This document shows positions 43,672-53,591 of a DNA stretch of 64,000 nucleotides, in pieces. Location of the stretch: contig NZ_JAAKGS010000006.1 in NCBI RefSeq assembly GCF_011043555.1, positions 1 to 64,000 on the forward strand, given 5' to 3'. The DNA is from Sphingobacterium sp. SGR-19 (GTDB taxonomy: Bacteria; Bacteroidota; Bacteroidia; Sphingobacteriales; Sphingobacteriaceae). Within the stretch, counting starts at the first letter, position 1; the number at the start of each line of letters is the position of its first letter. The notes under the pieces are model-generated. The model was not told the origin of the DNA and ran no database searches. It saw nothing but the letters and a program-made list of their open reading frames with translations. Both the position numbers and the translations under genes were made by a program.

Positions 43672-45297
43672 ATGACTAGAACATTGAAACTTGTTGCTCT
43701 ATTAGGTATCAGCATACTTCCATTATGGGGAAGTGCGCAGTCAAAATCGACCAATCCCCCTAATTGGTATAACCTTGATTATCAAACAGATGGCATACAC
43801 GGGATAAGTACCGAAAAAGCATACGAGCTTTTAACGGGCAGAGAATCAACTCCTATCGTCGTGGGTGTGTTGGACGGTGGGATAGACTATAAACATGAAG
43901 ATTTGAAGGACGTCATGTGGACAAACCCTAAAGAAGTTGCCGGAAATGGCGAAGATGATGACGGCAACGGCTACACAGACGACGTACATGGATGGAACTT
44001 TATGGGAAACGCTAATGGCGAAAATGTGCGATACGATAATCTGGAAATAACCCGTCTGATTCGTATTTATGAACCTAAATATATATCTGTACTACCCTCC
44101 ACCCCACTTAGCGAAGCTGAACGCCGGGAGTTTGTAGCATACCAAAAGATGATAAGCGAATACACCAGCAAACTCGATCAGGCAAATTTCGGAAATCTTA
44201 ACTACGGTAGGTTAAAGGAAGAAATTGATATTGCCATCAAAAAAATAGGCAAAGACATTAAGGAGATAACAAAAGCTGACCTTGATGCCTACAAGCCTAA
44301 CACTGACCGTCAGAAGATGGCGATCCGTATGACAAAACGAGAACTTAGCGATGAAAAGAGCTTTGAAGACTTTTACAAAGAGCTGGAAGAAGGTGTGAAA
44401 TACTTTCGTGCTCAAGTGGACTATCATCTAAATAAAAATTACGACCCTCGCCACATTGTCGGCGACAATTACGAAGATGCCAGCGAACGTTTCTATGGAA
44501 ACGCGGATATCAAAGGCCCAGATGCAGAACATGGAACGCACGTGGCAGGTATCATCGGTGCGAAACGTCATAACGGTATTGGAATCGACGGCGTAGCGGA
44601 TAATGTGCAGATTATGGGAGTACGTGTTGTACCTGACGGTGATGAGCGTGATAAGGACGTTGCAAATGGCATACGTTATGCGGTTGATAATGGAGCAAAA
44701 GTAATCAATATGAGTTTTGGAAAGGGATATGTATTTAATAAAAAGACGGTTGATGAGGCTATAAAATATGCCGAGGAAAAAGACGTGCTTATGGTACATG
44801 CCGCAGGTAATGATGCCAAAGATATCGACATCGTCAAAAATTACCCGACGAAATATTACACAGATAGTCTGGACGCCGTACTGGGTGAAGCGTCAAACTG
44901 GATTACGGTAGGAGCCACATCATCAGGGCTGGACGGTGATTTGCTGGCGGAGTTCTCCAATTTTGGATACCGTTCGGTGGATGTCTTTGCCCCCGGTGTC
45001 AAAATTAATTCTACGATGCCCGAATCTACATATAAAGAGCAAGATGGAACAAGTATGGCCGCTCCGGTGGTATCTGGCTTAGCCGCAATATTGCGTTCTT
45101 ACTATCCTGAACTTACGGCCACGGAGGTAAAGGACATCATTTTGAGATCTGTAACAAAGGTAGATGAAAAGGTAAGGATAAAAGTAGACGGATCTACCAG
45201 GAAAGTTTACCTAGATGAAATTAGTGTGTCGGGCGGAATTGTGAATGCAAAAGCCGCTATTGAAGAGGCTAATCGGTATATCCGGGAAAAAAAGTAA
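43672..45297 (+). CDS. subtilisin-like serine peptidase (S8), secreted
   Basis: A 541-residue protein with a signal peptide (cut near GSAQ, residue 23). The triad is D68 in VLDGGID, H287 in HGTHVAG and S461 in DGTSMAAP. D68 and H287 are about 220 residues apart, far more than in plain subtilisin, because of a charged, helix-rich insertion (about 120-255). There is no obvious C-terminal sorting domain. It could act in the periplasm or be secreted. Confidence 0.9.
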   Translation: MTRTLKLVALLGISILPLWGSAQSKSTNPPNWYNLDYQTDGIHGISTEKAYELLTGRESTPIVVGVLDGGIDYKHEDLKDVMWTNPKEVAGNGEDDDGNGYTDDVHGWNFMGNANGENVRYDNLEITRLIRIYEPKYISVLPSTPLSEAERREFVAYQKMISEYTSKLDQANFGNLNYGRLKEEIDIAIKKIGKDIKEITKADLDAYKPNTDRQKMAIRMTKRELSDEKSFEDFYKELEEGVKYFRAQVDYHLNKNYDPRHIVGDNYEDASERFYGNADIKGPDAEHGTHVAGIIGAKRHNGIGIDGVADNVQIMGVRVVPDGDERDKDVANGIRYAVDNGAKVINMSFGKGYVFNKKTVDEAIKYAEEKDVLMVHAAGNDAKDIDIVKNYPTKYYTDSLDAVLGEASNWITVGATSSGLDGDLLAEFSNFGYRSVDVFAPGVKINSTMPESTYKEQDGTSMAAPVVSGLAAILRSYYPELTATEVKDIILRSVTKVDEKVRIKVDGSTRKVYLDEISVSGGIVNAKAAIEEANRYIREKK

Positions 45298-45368
45298 AAA
45301 AATGTTAAATTTTATATACTATAAACTTCTATCTTGCGTTTAATAAGTACTTAATAAACAAAACGCTT

Positions 45369-45551
45369 ATGGTAGAATTCTTTACAAAGGAACATGTTAC
45401 TGAATTAAGCGAGGAAAGGGAGAGCATGGTAGAGATAGTTGATGAAATATTTGAACAAAATCTAAAATCCAATTTACAAGAATTGGCAAAAGACCCAAGC
45501 TCCAAAACCATCGAGAATATATTGAACTATTCTCGTAGCTTAAGAAAGTAA
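45369..45551 (+). CDS. small acidic protein, 60 residues, unknown
   Basis: A free-standing small gene between the S8 peptidase and nth, followed at once by a strong terminator (45556-45591), which supports expression. The protein is soluble and helical, with a glutamate-rich N-terminal half and IENILNYSRSLRK at the end. Family not recognised; a small regulator or antitoxin-like fold cannot be excluded. Confidence 0.6.
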   Translation: MVEFFTKEHVTELSEERESMVEIVDEIFEQNLKSNLQELAKDPSSKTIENILNYSRSLRK

Positions 45552-45555
45552 ATGG

Positions 45556-45591
45556 CAAAGTCTCTAATAAATTTAGAGACTTTGTTTTTTT
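45556..45591 (+). terminator. intrinsic terminator after the 60-residue gene
   Basis: A 12-bp perfect stem CAAAGTCTCTAA (45556-45567) with TTAGAGACTTTG (45573-45584), loop TAAAT, T run to 45591. Confidence 0.88.
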
Positions 45592-45605
45592 GAATATCTT
45601 TGTTC

Positions 45606-46265
45606 ATGCTAAAGAAAGAACGGTATCAGGAATTTGTGAAGTATTTTTCGGCACACAACCCTGATGCACAAACGGAATTAAACTATAGTAATCCCTATGA
45701 ACTTCTGGTTGCCGTTATACTATCCGCGCAGTGTACGGATAAGCGTATCAATCAGGTAACTCCTACTCTCTTCGAACGTTTTCCTGATGCGCCGTCATTA
45801 GCTGCCAGCACACCGGATGAAGTATTTACTTATATCCGCTCAGTTAGTTATCCCAACAACAAAGCGAAGCACCTTGTTGGGATGGCTAAAAAATTAATGG
45901 CAGAGTTTCATGGGGACGTACCGGAAAGAGTGGAAGATCTTATCAAATTGCCTGGAGTAGGAAGAAAAACTGCCAATGTTATATCTTCTGTTGTATATAA
46001 CAAACCGGCCATGGCAGTGGATACACATGTCTTTCGCGTGAGCAATCGTTTGGGATTAACAAGTCGCGCCACGACACCTTTGGCTGTGGAAAAACAATTA
46101 GTCAAATATCTTCCAAAGGATACCATCGCCATCGCACATCATTGGCTTATTCTCCATGGCCGGTATATCTGTATAGCAAGACGTCCAAAATGTGAGGAAT
46201 GTCCTATTACGTATTTTTGTAAGTATTTTGAAACGCATTATACGAAAGGTGCAACGAAAGATTGA
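45606..46265 (+). CDS. nth: endonuclease III (DNA glycosylase/AP lyase)
   Basis: A 219-residue Nth that removes oxidised pyrimidines and nicks abasic sites. The HhH motif LPGVGRKTANVI carries the catalytic lysine, VDTHVFRVSNRLGL the catalytic aspartate, and the C-terminus has the [4Fe-4S] ligands C-x6-C-x2-C-x5-C. A TTG lies in frame two codons upstream (45600), but the ATG at 45606 (MLKKERYQEF) is better. It is followed by recA, with its own promoter. Confidence 0.93.
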   Translation: MLKKERYQEFVKYFSAHNPDAQTELNYSNPYELLVAVILSAQCTDKRINQVTPTLFERFPDAPSLAASTPDEVFTYIRSVSYPNNKAKHLVGMAKKLMAEFHGDVPERVEDLIKLPGVGRKTANVISSVVYNKPAMAVDTHVFRVSNRLGLTSRATTPLAVEKQLVKYLPKDTIAIAHHWLILHGRYICIARRPKCEECPITYFCKYFETHYTKGATKD

Positions 46266-46295
46266 TAATAAAACTAAAAATATTAGCGAAATTAT

Positions 46296-46326
46296 TTTGA
46301 CTTTTCAAATTTTAAATTTACTTTTG
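46296..46326 (+). promoter_or_regulatory. promoter of recA
   Basis: TTTG (46296-46299), a 19-nt spacer and TACTTTTG (46319-46326). The recA start is 20 nt later. No LexA-type palindrome was recognised. Confidence 0.7.
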
Positions 46327-46345
46327 ACTAGATAATACTAAAAAA

Positions 46346-47371
46346 ATGAGTAACGCAGATAAATTAAAAGCTTTACAGCTAACTTTAGATAAATTAGAAA
46401 AATCATACGGTAAAGGTACGATCATGAAATTAGGGGACTCAGCGGTAGAACCCATTGAGGCGATTTCTACGGGGTCTCTTGGTTTGGATATAGCACTGGG
46501 CATCGGAGGCGTACCTAAAGGACGTATTATCGAAATTTATGGGCCGGAATCGTCTGGTAAAACCACCCTTGCCACCCATATCGTTGCTGAAGCACAAAAA
46601 AAGGGAGGAATAGCGGCTATTATCGATGCGGAGCACGCTTTTGACAAGTACTACGCACAAAAACTTGGGGTTGACGTCGAAAATCTACTTATTTCCCAAC
46701 CTGACAATGGCGAGCAAGCGTTGGAAATTGCCGACAATCTTATTCGCTCCGGTGCTATTGACGTCATCGTCATCGACTCTGTCGCGGCGTTGGTACCTAA
46801 AGGAGAAATCGAAGGAGAAATGGGCGACTCTAAAATGGGGCTTCAAGCGCGCTTGATGTCTCAGGCCTTACGGAAATTAACTGGAACAATCTCTAAAACC
46901 AACTGTTGCTGTATCTTTATTAACCAATTGCGGGAGAAAATTGGCGTTATGTTCGGAAACCCGGAAACAACTACCGGTGGAAATGCACTAAAATTCTATG
47001 CTTCCGTCCGTTTAGATATTCGCAGGACTTCTCAAATTAAAGACAGTGATGAAGTAGCGGGTAACCGTGTTAAAGTAAAAATTGTTAAAAATAAAGTCGC
47101 GCCACCATTCCGTTTAGCAGAATTCGACATTATGTTTGGTGAAGGAATTTCCAAAGTGGGAGAAATCATTGACCTGGGCGTGGAATATGGCATCATCAAA
47201 AAGTCTGGTTCTTGGTTTAGCTATGGCGATACGAAATTAGGACAAGGACGCGATGCGGTAAAGAACTTATTACTGGATAACCCTGATTTAAGTGATGAAC
47301 TCGAAGCTAAAATCAGAACGGAAGTCAGCGGTAGTGACCTTGATGAACACGTGGCTGGAATAGAAGAATAA
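46346..47371 (+). CDS. recA: recombinase RecA
   Basis: A 341-residue RecA. The Walker A site is GPESSGKTT near residue 67, Walker B is [22 protein letters not shown] near 140, and the L2/DNA region has [32 protein letters not shown] near 195. It forms filaments on single-stranded DNA for strand exchange and co-protease activity. Length is normal, and the acidic tail is short. The stop merges with a bidirectional terminator shared with sodA. Confidence 0.97.
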   Translation: MSNADKLKALQLTLDKLEKSYGKGTIMKLGDSAVEPIEAISTGSLGLDIALGIGGVPKGRIIEIYGPESSGKTTLATHIVAEAQKKGGIAAIIDAEHAFDKYYAQKLGVDVENLLISQPDNGEQALEIADNLIRSGAIDVIVIDSVAALVPKGEIEGEMGDSKMGLQARLMSQALRKLTGTISKTNCCCIFINQLREKIGVMFGNPETTTGGNALKFYASVRLDIRRTSQIKDSDEVAGNRVKVKIVKNKVAPPFRLAEFDIMFGEGISKVGEIIDLGVEYGIIKKSGSWFSYGDTKLGQGRDAVKNLLLDNPDLSDELEAKIRTEVSGSDLDEHVAGIEE

Positions 47372-47404
47372 AAAAGCCTGAGACAATGTCTCAGGCTTTT
47401 TTTC
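47371..47404. terminator. bidirectional terminator between recA and sodA
   Basis: A 14-bp stem AAAAAGCCTGAGAC (47371-47384) with GTCTCAGGCTTTTT (47388-47401), loop AAT, and T run to 47403. It ends 5 nt before the sodA stop. Confidence 0.9.
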
Positions 47405-47408
47405 TGTT

Positions 47409-48017
47409 TTATTTCGCTTCTTCATAACGTTTTGCAACGGCATCCCAATCGATAACGTTGAAAATTGCATCAAGATATGCTGGGCGTTTATTTTGATACT
47501 TCAAATAGTATGCATGCTCCCATACATCAATACCTAAAATCGGTGTACCCTGTACCTCTGCTACATCCATTAATGGGTTGTCTTGGTTTGGAGTGGAGGT
47601 TACAGCAAGCTGTCCATCTGATTTTACAATTAGCCAAGCCCATCCTGAACCAAAACGTGTAGCGCCTGCATTCTGCAGTTGTGTTTTCAATTCTGAAAAT
47701 GAGCCAAAGGTCTTGTTAATAGCTTCTGCTAATCCACCGGCAGGTTCACCGCCACCATTTGCACTCAAAACAGTCCAAAAAAGCTTATGGTTAAAATGTC
47801 CACCACCATTATTACGAACAGCGGCAGGATATTTAGAGATGTTTTTGTTGATTTCTTCTAAGGATAAGTTTTCAGCATCTGTCCCTGCAATCGCTTTGTT
47901 CAAATTATCTACATAAGCTTGGTGGTGACGGTCATGGTGAATTTCCATGGTTTCTTTGTCAATGTGCGGTTCCAACGCATTGCTTGCGTATGGTAAAGCT
48001 TCTAATTCAAATGCCAT
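47409..48017 (-). CDS. sodA: superoxide dismutase, Mn/Fe family (Mn-type residues)
   Basis: A 202-residue SOD. Metal ligands are H27 ([15 protein letters not shown]), a histidine in FNHKLFW, and D/H in [10 protein letters not shown]. Residues near the metal follow the Mn type: [13 protein letters not shown] (Gly, not Gln) and the later glutamine in [10 protein letters not shown]. It could still be cambialistic. There is no signal peptide, so it is cytosolic. Convergent with recA. Confidence 0.93.
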   Translation of the reverse strand: MAFELEALPYASNALEPHIDKETMEIHHDRHHQAYVDNLNKAIAGTDAENLSLEEINKNISKYPAAVRNNGGGHFNHKLFWTVLSANGGGEPAGGLAEAINKTFGSFSELKTQLQNAGATRFGSGWAWLIVKSDGQLAVTSTPNQDNPLMDVAEVQGTPILGIDVWEHAYYLKYQNKRPAYLDAIFNVIDWDAVAKRYEEAK

Positions 48018-48111
48018 AATATTCTATTTTTGATTGTTATTAATTAAGAACACGAATATAACAATTTCAAATTGGCTTAGGTTTTATTTAACGACCAAAA
48101 TCTTATTTTCT

Positions 48112-48582
48112 TTATCTTTTATTACGAAAAAATGATTTTATCAGCTCACTACATTCCCCAGCTAGCACACCAGAAGTCACCGTTGTTTTCGGATGATAAA
48201 GATTACCATATCGAGAAGCACCTCTTTTCTCATCCGTGGTGCCATACACGATGTTGGCTATTTGTGTCCAATAAGATGCTCCTGCACACATCACACAAGG
48301 TTCTACAGTAACATATAAGGTACAATCTTTTAAATATTTCCCTCCCATATAATTCGAAGCTGCCGTAAATGCCTGCATTTCAGCATGGGCTGTCACATCG
48401 TTCAATCGCTCGGTAAGGTTATATCCTTTTCCGATAATCTTACCCTGACTGACAATTATTGCCCCAATAGGAATTTCATCTTCTTCAAAAGCCTTCTGTG
48501 CCAGTTTCAACGCTTCGCGCATGTAGGCTTCATCCGTTGCAACAGGATCGAAGTCCGCTGGTTCAAAGTTATATATTTTCAT
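48112..48582 (-). CDS. tadA: tRNA-specific adenosine deaminase
   Basis: A 156-residue zinc deaminase that makes inosine at the wobble base of tRNA-Arg(ACG). The site is HAEMQAF (zinc histidine and proton-shuttle glutamate) and PCVMCAGA (zinc cysteines). RGASRYGNLYHP follows. Length is typical for TadA; a general nucleoside deaminase such as guanine deaminase is an alternative. It is 11 nt after csaA on the same strand. Confidence 0.82.
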   Translation of the reverse strand: MKIYNFEPADFDPVATDEAYMREALKLAQKAFEEDEIPIGAIIVSQGKIIGKGYNLTERLNDVTAHAEMQAFTAASNYMGGKYLKDCTLYVTVEPCVMCAGASYWTQIANIVYGTTDEKRGASRYGNLYHPKTTVTSGVLAGECSELIKSFFRNKR

Positions 48583-48593
48583 TTATTGTCTTT

Positions 48594-48932
48594 CTACATC
48601 AACTTCGTCCCGTTAGGAACTTTTCGTTCTATCGAGCTCAACACGATATCGCCATGCTCGTCTGGGAACCCAGTAACCAAACACTCCGACATAAAGTCTG
48701 CAATTTGTTTCTTCGGAAAATTAACGACTGCTATGACTTGCCGACCTACTAAATCGTCTTTTTTATAATGTCTGGTAATCTGCGCACTAGATTTCAATAT
48801 ACCTAATTCACCAAAATCGATACGCAATTGATAGGCAGGTTTACGTGCCTTCGGAAAATCCACCGCTTCCAATATAGTTCCAGCACGCAAATCTACTTTT
48901 TCAAAATCGTCCCATGTAATCAAGTCTGCCAT
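48594..48932 (-). CDS. csaA: tRNA-binding OB-fold protein CsaA
   Basis: A 112-residue single-domain tRNA_bind protein: ITWDDFEKVDLRAGTILEAV at the start, then YQLRIDFGELGILKSSAQIT and GRQVIAVVNFPKKQIADFMSE, and ends SIERKVPNGTKLM. B. subtilis CsaA is described as an export-related chaperone and binds tRNA. The gene lies between a CsbD-like gene (2 nt upstream) and tadA (11 nt downstream), so the three form an operon. Confidence 0.88.
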   Translation of the reverse strand: MADLITWDDFEKVDLRAGTILEAVDFPKARKPAYQLRIDFGELGILKSSAQITRHYKKDDLVGRQVIAVVNFPKKQIADFMSECLVTGFPDEHGDIVLSSIERKVPNGTKLM

Positions 48933-48934
48933 TC

Positions 48935-49150
48935 TTATAGACGATTTGATTCCAAGTTTGACAGTTCTTTTGCCAACGTAAAGGTAATATACTCCTTATC
49001 ACGTCTAAGTCTCTTTGCGAGGCGAGTTACCAATGCATCCTCTTCTCCGAATGTATATACTAGATCATCTGGTGTGAGGTGATTATATTTCCGACTCAAC
49101 TTTATCTTCAAAACTTCCCAGTCCGAAGCGGTTATTTTTAGTACACTCAT
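48935..49150 (-). CDS. small CsbD-like protein
   Basis: A 71-residue protein. WEVLKIKLSRKYNHLTPDDL, then GEEDALVTRLAKRLRRDKEYI, follows the pattern of CsbD-like stress proteins (W..LK.KLK.KY..LTDDDL..GKEDEL..R). The family name is tentative. It is first in an operon with csaA and tadA. Confidence 0.55.
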   Translation of the reverse strand: MSVLKITASDWEVLKIKLSRKYNHLTPDDLVYTFGEEDALVTRLAKRLRRDKEYITFTLAKELSNLESNRL

Positions 49151-49214
49151 ATAGTAAATATTGAAATAAATACGTTATTATTGTAGCGTATTAAAATAAA
49201 CAAATATTTTTCAC

Positions 49215-49790
49215 ATGAAAAAATCTATACTTACTTTAATTTGTTTGATTGCCGCTATCGGCATCTCACAAGCACAACTATTTCCCACATTTAAAGTAGG
49301 ATTAAAAGCAGGCCTGGGCTTTTCTAGTTTACGTTCGGAAGGCAGGTTCCTTAATTCAGATACGAAAACAGGTTTTCAATTGGGTGCCTGGGGCCGTGTG
49401 GGAATTGCAGGATTCCATGTACAGCCGGAAGCTTATTATGCCAGCAAAAAAGTAGGCATCGAGACCGAAGACCAAAGTGGCGATGCGACCTTCAAAAGCT
49501 TTGATGTTCCTATCTTATTAGGAACTAGGGTTGGACTCGGTCCGATAGGCGCTCGTATCCAAGCGGGTCCTGTGTTCTCTTTTGGACAAAACGAAGATAT
49601 AAGCTTCACGAAGCCGGCAGAATGGACAAACTATAAGAAAAGTTCGACGGGTATCATAGGTGGTATTGGTGCCGATATCAGCAGCTTTACGGTCGACTTA
49701 CGCTACGAGCACGGATTGACCAACTTGAACGAAACGGGCAATCAGAAAATAAGGATGTGGACTGTTGGAGTCGGCTTCTCTTTCTTATAG
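49215..49790 (+). CDS. outer-membrane beta-barrel protein
   Basis: A 191-residue protein with a signal peptide (cut after SQAQ near 21) and alternating strands typical of small eight-strand barrels (porin-like/PorT group in Bacteroidota): VGLKAGLGFSSLRSEGRF, GFQLGAWGRVGIAGFHVQPEAYY and a final MWTVGVGFSFL ending in phenylalanine-leucine. No function is clear. A strong terminator follows. Confidence 0.82.
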   Translation: MKKSILTLICLIAAIGISQAQLFPTFKVGLKAGLGFSSLRSEGRFLNSDTKTGFQLGAWGRVGIAGFHVQPEAYYASKKVGIETEDQSGDATFKSFDVPILLGTRVGLGPIGARIQAGPVFSFGQNEDISFTKPAEWTNYKKSSTGIIGGIGADISSFTVDLRYEHGLTNLNETGNQKIRMWTVGVGFSFL

Positions 49791-49810
49791 GCCTTAGAGT
49801 ATAAAAATAA

Positions 49811-49857
49811 AATCAATAAAGAAGGCTACCCCACGTGGGTAGCCTTCTTTATTGATT
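49811..49857. terminator. strong intrinsic terminator (21-bp stem)
   Basis: Perfect 21-bp inverted repeat, 49811-49831 with 49837-49857, loop CACGT. The core is GAAGGCTACCC / GGGTAGCCTTC. T-rich on the plus strand, A-rich on the other side. Confidence 0.85.
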
Positions 49858-49891
49858 AGAAACGTTCTAAATTATTTGTTTTCCCTACGAC

Positions 49892-49926
49892 TTTGTCATA
49901 TTTGTGTTTGCAAATAAATAGATTTG
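49892..49926 (+). promoter_or_regulatory. promoter of sdhCAB
   Basis: TTTG (49892-49895), 23-nt spacer and TAGATTTG (49919-49926). sdhC starts 29 nt later. Confidence 0.55.
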
Positions 49927-49954
49927 CGAAAATAATATATAAACATCTAGGATA

Positions 49955-50728
49955 ATGAGTAATTCAAAGCCAGTTTTAAATTCTTCACTTGGAAGAAAAC
50001 TAATCATGAGCTTGACGGGGATTTTTTTATGTCTGTTCCTGATCGTTCACTTGATTGGTAACTTGCAGCTATTTAAAAACGACGGGGGATACGCTTTCAA
50101 TCAGTACGCGTATTTTATGACCCACTTTACCCCTATTAAAGTAGTATCATACTTACTTTATGCTTCCATCATTTTACATGCTATCTATGCCTTGGTTTTG
50201 ACGATGAAAAACAAGGCCGCTCGTCCTATTGGCTATGCACAATTCAATGGCGCTGCAAATAGCAAATGGAATTCCCGTAATATGGGGATCTTGGGAACAA
50301 TCATTCTGGTTTTCCTAGCTACGCACATGTACAACTTCTGGTGGAAATACCATAACGATCAAGTGCCTTACGTGGAATATCGCACGGATCTGGCAACAGG
50401 TGAAACTACTTTACAGGAAATACAGGCTGCTGAGTTTAATGATTATCAGGTTATCGTGGAGAACAATGTGGAGATTATAAAAGCACGTGACCTTTACAAA
50501 CAAGTAGACTTCGCATTCCAGAATATCGGAATCGTAATATTCTATGTTCTCGCCATGGCTGCCTTGTCATTTCACTTGATACACGGATTCAAATCGGCGT
50601 TCCAAACGTTGGGCGTTTCCCATAAAAAATACGTACCTATCATTGAGTTTTTAGGTGTTTGGGTGTTCGGTGTCATCATTCCGATTGGTTTTGCATTGAT
50701 GCCATTATATTTTTATTTCGTTAAATAA
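49955..50728 (+). CDS. sdhC: succinate dehydrogenase cytochrome b subunit
   Basis: A 257-residue membrane anchor with five hydrophobic segments, as in type B succinate:quinone oxidoreductases with two hemes. Histidines suited to heme binding lie in IFLCLFLIVHLIGN, AYFMTHFTP, IILHAIYALV, FLATHMYNFW and FHLIHGFK. It passes electrons from SdhB to menaquinone. First gene of sdhCAB. Confidence 0.92.
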   Translation: MSNSKPVLNSSLGRKLIMSLTGIFLCLFLIVHLIGNLQLFKNDGGYAFNQYAYFMTHFTPIKVVSYLLYASIILHAIYALVLTMKNKAARPIGYAQFNGAANSKWNSRNMGILGTIILVFLATHMYNFWWKYHNDQVPYVEYRTDLATGETTLQEIQAAEFNDYQVIVENNVEIIKARDLYKQVDFAFQNIGIVIFYVLAMAALSFHLIHGFKSAFQTLGVSHKKYVPIIEFLGVWVFGVIIPIGFALMPLYFYFVK

Positions 50729-50774
50729 TATTTTAGGATATATCTATATCTATTAAATATAAATTATTTAAAAT

Positions 50775-52709
50775 ATGTTAGATTCGAAAGTACCTGCAGG
50801 CCCATTAGCCGAGAAATGGTCAAAACATAAATTCAACATGAAGCTGGTCAATCCAGCCAACAAACGTAAGTTTACTATCATTGTGGTAGGTACCGGGTTG
50901 GCGGGAGCATCAGCAGCAGCTTCATTGGCAGAACTTGGTTACAACGTCAAAACATTCTGTTACCAAGATTCTCCGCGCCGTGCACACTCTATTGCTGCAC
51001 AGGGTGGTATAAATGCTGCAAAAAACTATCAAAATGATGGCGATTCTGTTTTTCGTTTATTTTACGATACCATTAAAGGGGGAGATTATCGCGCGCGTGA
51101 AGCCAATGTATACCGCTTAGCAGAGGTTTCTGTCAATATCATAGACCAATGTGTGGCACAAGGCGTTCCTTTTGCACGCGAATATGGCGGGCTATTGGAC
51201 AACCGCTCTTTTGGAGGAGCGCAAGTATCCCGCACGTTCTATGCACGTGGGCAGACAGGACAGCAATTGTTATTAGGCGCTTATTCAGCATTGAACCGTC
51301 AGATAAGAAAAGGAAAAGTCATTTCTTACACACGGCATGAAATGTTGGATTTGGTGAAAATTGACGGACATGCACGTGGTATTATCACCCGCGACATGGT
51401 AACGGGTAAAATAGAGGCACACGAAGGGCATGCTGTATTGCTGTGTACCGGAGGTTATGGAAACGTATTCTTCCTTTCGACCAATGCCATGGGATGTAAC
51501 GTTACCGCCGCGTGGAGAGCGCATAAACGTGGTGCTTTCTTTGCTAACCCATGCTATACACAGATCCACCCTACCTGTATTCCAGTAACGGGCGACCACC
51601 AATCCAAGTTGACATTGATGTCGGAATCGCTTCGTAACGATGGGCGGGTCTGGGTTCCAAAGACAAAAGAACTATCTGAAAAATTACGTCAAGGGCAATT
51701 AAAGCCTGCGGATATTAAAGAAGAGCATCGTGATTACTTCCTAGAAAGAAAATATCCTTCTTTCGGTAACTTGGTACCACGTGATGTGGCATCCCGTAAT
51801 GCGAAAGAAATGGTCGATGACGGTCGCGGTGTAGGTAAATCCGGTGTAGCTGTTTTCTTGGATTTCGCCGATGCTATCAAACGTTTAGGTAAAGATACGG
51901 TAGAAGCTAAATACGGTAACTTGTTCGACATGTATTACCAAATTACGGATGAAAATCCGTATGAACAGCCGATGCGTATCTATCCTGCGGTACACTACAC
52001 CATGGGGGGGGTCTGGGTAGACTATAATTTGATGACGACTGTACCAGGATTGTATGCGCTCGGCGAATGTAATTTTTCTGATCATGGTGCTAACCGCTTA
52101 GGTGCATCTGCGCTTATGCAAGGTCTATCCGATGGATATTTTGTTATTCCATATACTGTAGGCGACTATCTTGCTAATTTAGGAAGCTTCGCTCCGGTTG
52201 ATAAAAATAACCCCGCCTTCGAGCAAACACGTAAAGAGGTTGAAGATAAAATCAACGCGTTACTAAGCCTGAAAGGTTCCAAAACCGTCGATGACATCCA
52301 CAAGAAATTGGGAAATATCATGTGGGAATACTGTGGTATGGCACGTACTGCCGAAGGTTTAACAAAAGCAAAAGGCTTGATTCAGGAATTGAAAAAAGAA
52401 TTTTGGTCTGACGTGAAAGTATTGGGGGAAAACGAAGAGCTCAACATGTCTTTGGAAAAAGCTGGACGTGTAGCAGACTTCCTCGAGCTAGGGGAATTGA
52501 TGGTTGATGATGCATTAAACCGTAGCGAATCATGTGGAGGACACTTCCGTCTGGAATCACAAACGGAAGAAGGAGAAGCAAAACGTGACGATGAAAACTT
52601 TACTTATGTTGCAGCCTGGGAATTTAAGGGAGATAACCAACCAGAAGCTTTACACAAGGAAGAGTTAGTTTTCGAAAACGTTAAATTAACACAAAGAAGT
52701 TATAAATAG
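50775..52709 (+). CDS. sdhA: succinate dehydrogenase / fumarate reductase flavoprotein subunit
   Basis: A 644-residue flavoprotein. The FAD site is [22 protein letters not shown] near residue 37, with [15 protein letters not shown] (the histidine that carries covalent FAD) near 72. [15 protein letters not shown] and the arginine in [13 protein letters not shown] and PRDVASRN belong to the active site. It oxidises succinate to fumarate in the TCA cycle, or the reverse. It lies between sdhC and sdhB. Confidence 0.95.
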   Translation: MLDSKVPAGPLAEKWSKHKFNMKLVNPANKRKFTIIVVGTGLAGASAAASLAELGYNVKTFCYQDSPRRAHSIAAQGGINAAKNYQNDGDSVFRLFYDTIKGGDYRAREANVYRLAEVSVNIIDQCVAQGVPFAREYGGLLDNRSFGGAQVSRTFYARGQTGQQLLLGAYSALNRQIRKGKVISYTRHEMLDLVKIDGHARGIITRDMVTGKIEAHEGHAVLLCTGGYGNVFFLSTNAMGCNVTAAWRAHKRGAFFANPCYTQIHPTCIPVTGDHQSKLTLMSESLRNDGRVWVPKTKELSEKLRQGQLKPADIKEEHRDYFLERKYPSFGNLVPRDVASRNAKEMVDDGRGVGKSGVAVFLDFADAIKRLGKDTVEAKYGNLFDMYYQITDENPYEQPMRIYPAVHYTMGGVWVDYNLMTTVPGLYALGECNFSDHGANRLGASALMQGLSDGYFVIPYTVGDYLANLGSFAPVDKNNPAFEQTRKEVEDKINALLSLKGSKTVDDIHKKLGNIMWEYCGMARTAEGLTKAKGLIQELKKEFWSDVKVLGENEELNMSLEKAGRVADFLELGELMVDDALNRSESCGGHFRLESQTEEGEAKRDDENFTYVAAWEFKGDNQPEALHKEELVFENVKLTQRSYK

Positions 52710-52721
52710 GGAGATATTATC

Positions 52722-53501
52722 ATGGCACAACATATGAATTTAACGCTGAAAGTTTGGCGTCAGAAAAACGATAAATCCAAAGGAAAATTCGTTACAATTC
52801 AAGCGAAAGATATAGCAGATGATATGTCTTTCTTAGAAATGCTTGATGTCGTAAACGAAGACCTCACACGCAAGGGAGAAGACCCTATATATTTTGATCA
52901 TGACTGCCGTGAAGGTATTTGTGGTATGTGCTCGTTGGTTATCAACGGTCGTCCGCATGGCCCTAAATACGGTATTACGACTTGTCAGTTGCACATGCGT
53001 TCTTTCCATGATGGACAGACCATCGTCATCGAACCGTGGAGAGCAGCAGCGTTCCCTGTATTGAAGGATTTAGCTGTCGATCGTACATCGTTTGATCGTA
53101 TCCAACAAGCAGGTGGGTACGTAAATGTAAACACAGGAGGAGTTCCAGATGCTAATACGATCCCTATTCCAAAGCGTATTGCGGATGAAGCTTTTGAATC
53201 AGCAACATGTATTGGTTGTGGTGCATGTGTAGCAGCATGTAAAAATGCTTCCGCCATGTTATTCGTATCAGCAAAGATTTCTCAATTTGCTTTATTGCCA
53301 CAAGGCCAAACAGAACGCTATGAAAGAGCGCAAGCGATGATTGACCAAATGGATGCCGAAGGGTTTGGTAACTGCACGAATACGGGAGCTTGTGAAGCAG
53401 AATGTCCTAAAGGCATCAAATTGTCTAATATATCTCGGATGAACCGTGAATATTTTACTGCAAAATTCTTCCGTGAAGAAGATGTGCACACCCACTCTTA
53501 G
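52722..53501 (+). CDS. sdhB: succinate dehydrogenase iron-sulfur subunit
   Basis: A 259-residue protein. The N-terminal ferredoxin domain binds [2Fe-2S] through CREGICGMC and a later cysteine in ITTCQLH. The C-terminal domain binds [4Fe-4S] and [3Fe-4S] through [11 protein letters not shown] and [14 protein letters not shown]. It links SdhA to SdhC and lies 12 nt after sdhA. A terminator follows. Confidence 0.94.
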   Translation: MAQHMNLTLKVWRQKNDKSKGKFVTIQAKDIADDMSFLEMLDVVNEDLTRKGEDPIYFDHDCREGICGMCSLVINGRPHGPKYGITTCQLHMRSFHDGQTIVIEPWRAAAFPVLKDLAVDRTSFDRIQQAGGYVNVNTGGVPDANTIPIPKRIADEAFESATCIGCGACVAACKNASAMLFVSAKISQFALLPQGQTERYERAQAMIDQMDAEGFGNCTNTGACEAECPKGIKLSNISRMNREYFTAKFFREEDVHTHS

Positions 53502-53527
53502 ACGCTACGAAACAGATAAAATAGACC

Positions 53528-53563
53528 GTCCCCGTTATGCGTGCATAACGGGGACTTTTTTTT
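53528..53563 (+). terminator. terminator of sdhCAB
   Basis: Stem GTCCCCGTTATGC (53528-53540) with GCATAACGGGGAC (53543-53555), a very short loop, and eight T residues to 53563. Confidence 0.9.
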
Positions 53564-53591
53564 ATCTTTACATCCATGCTAGAGGATTGAG

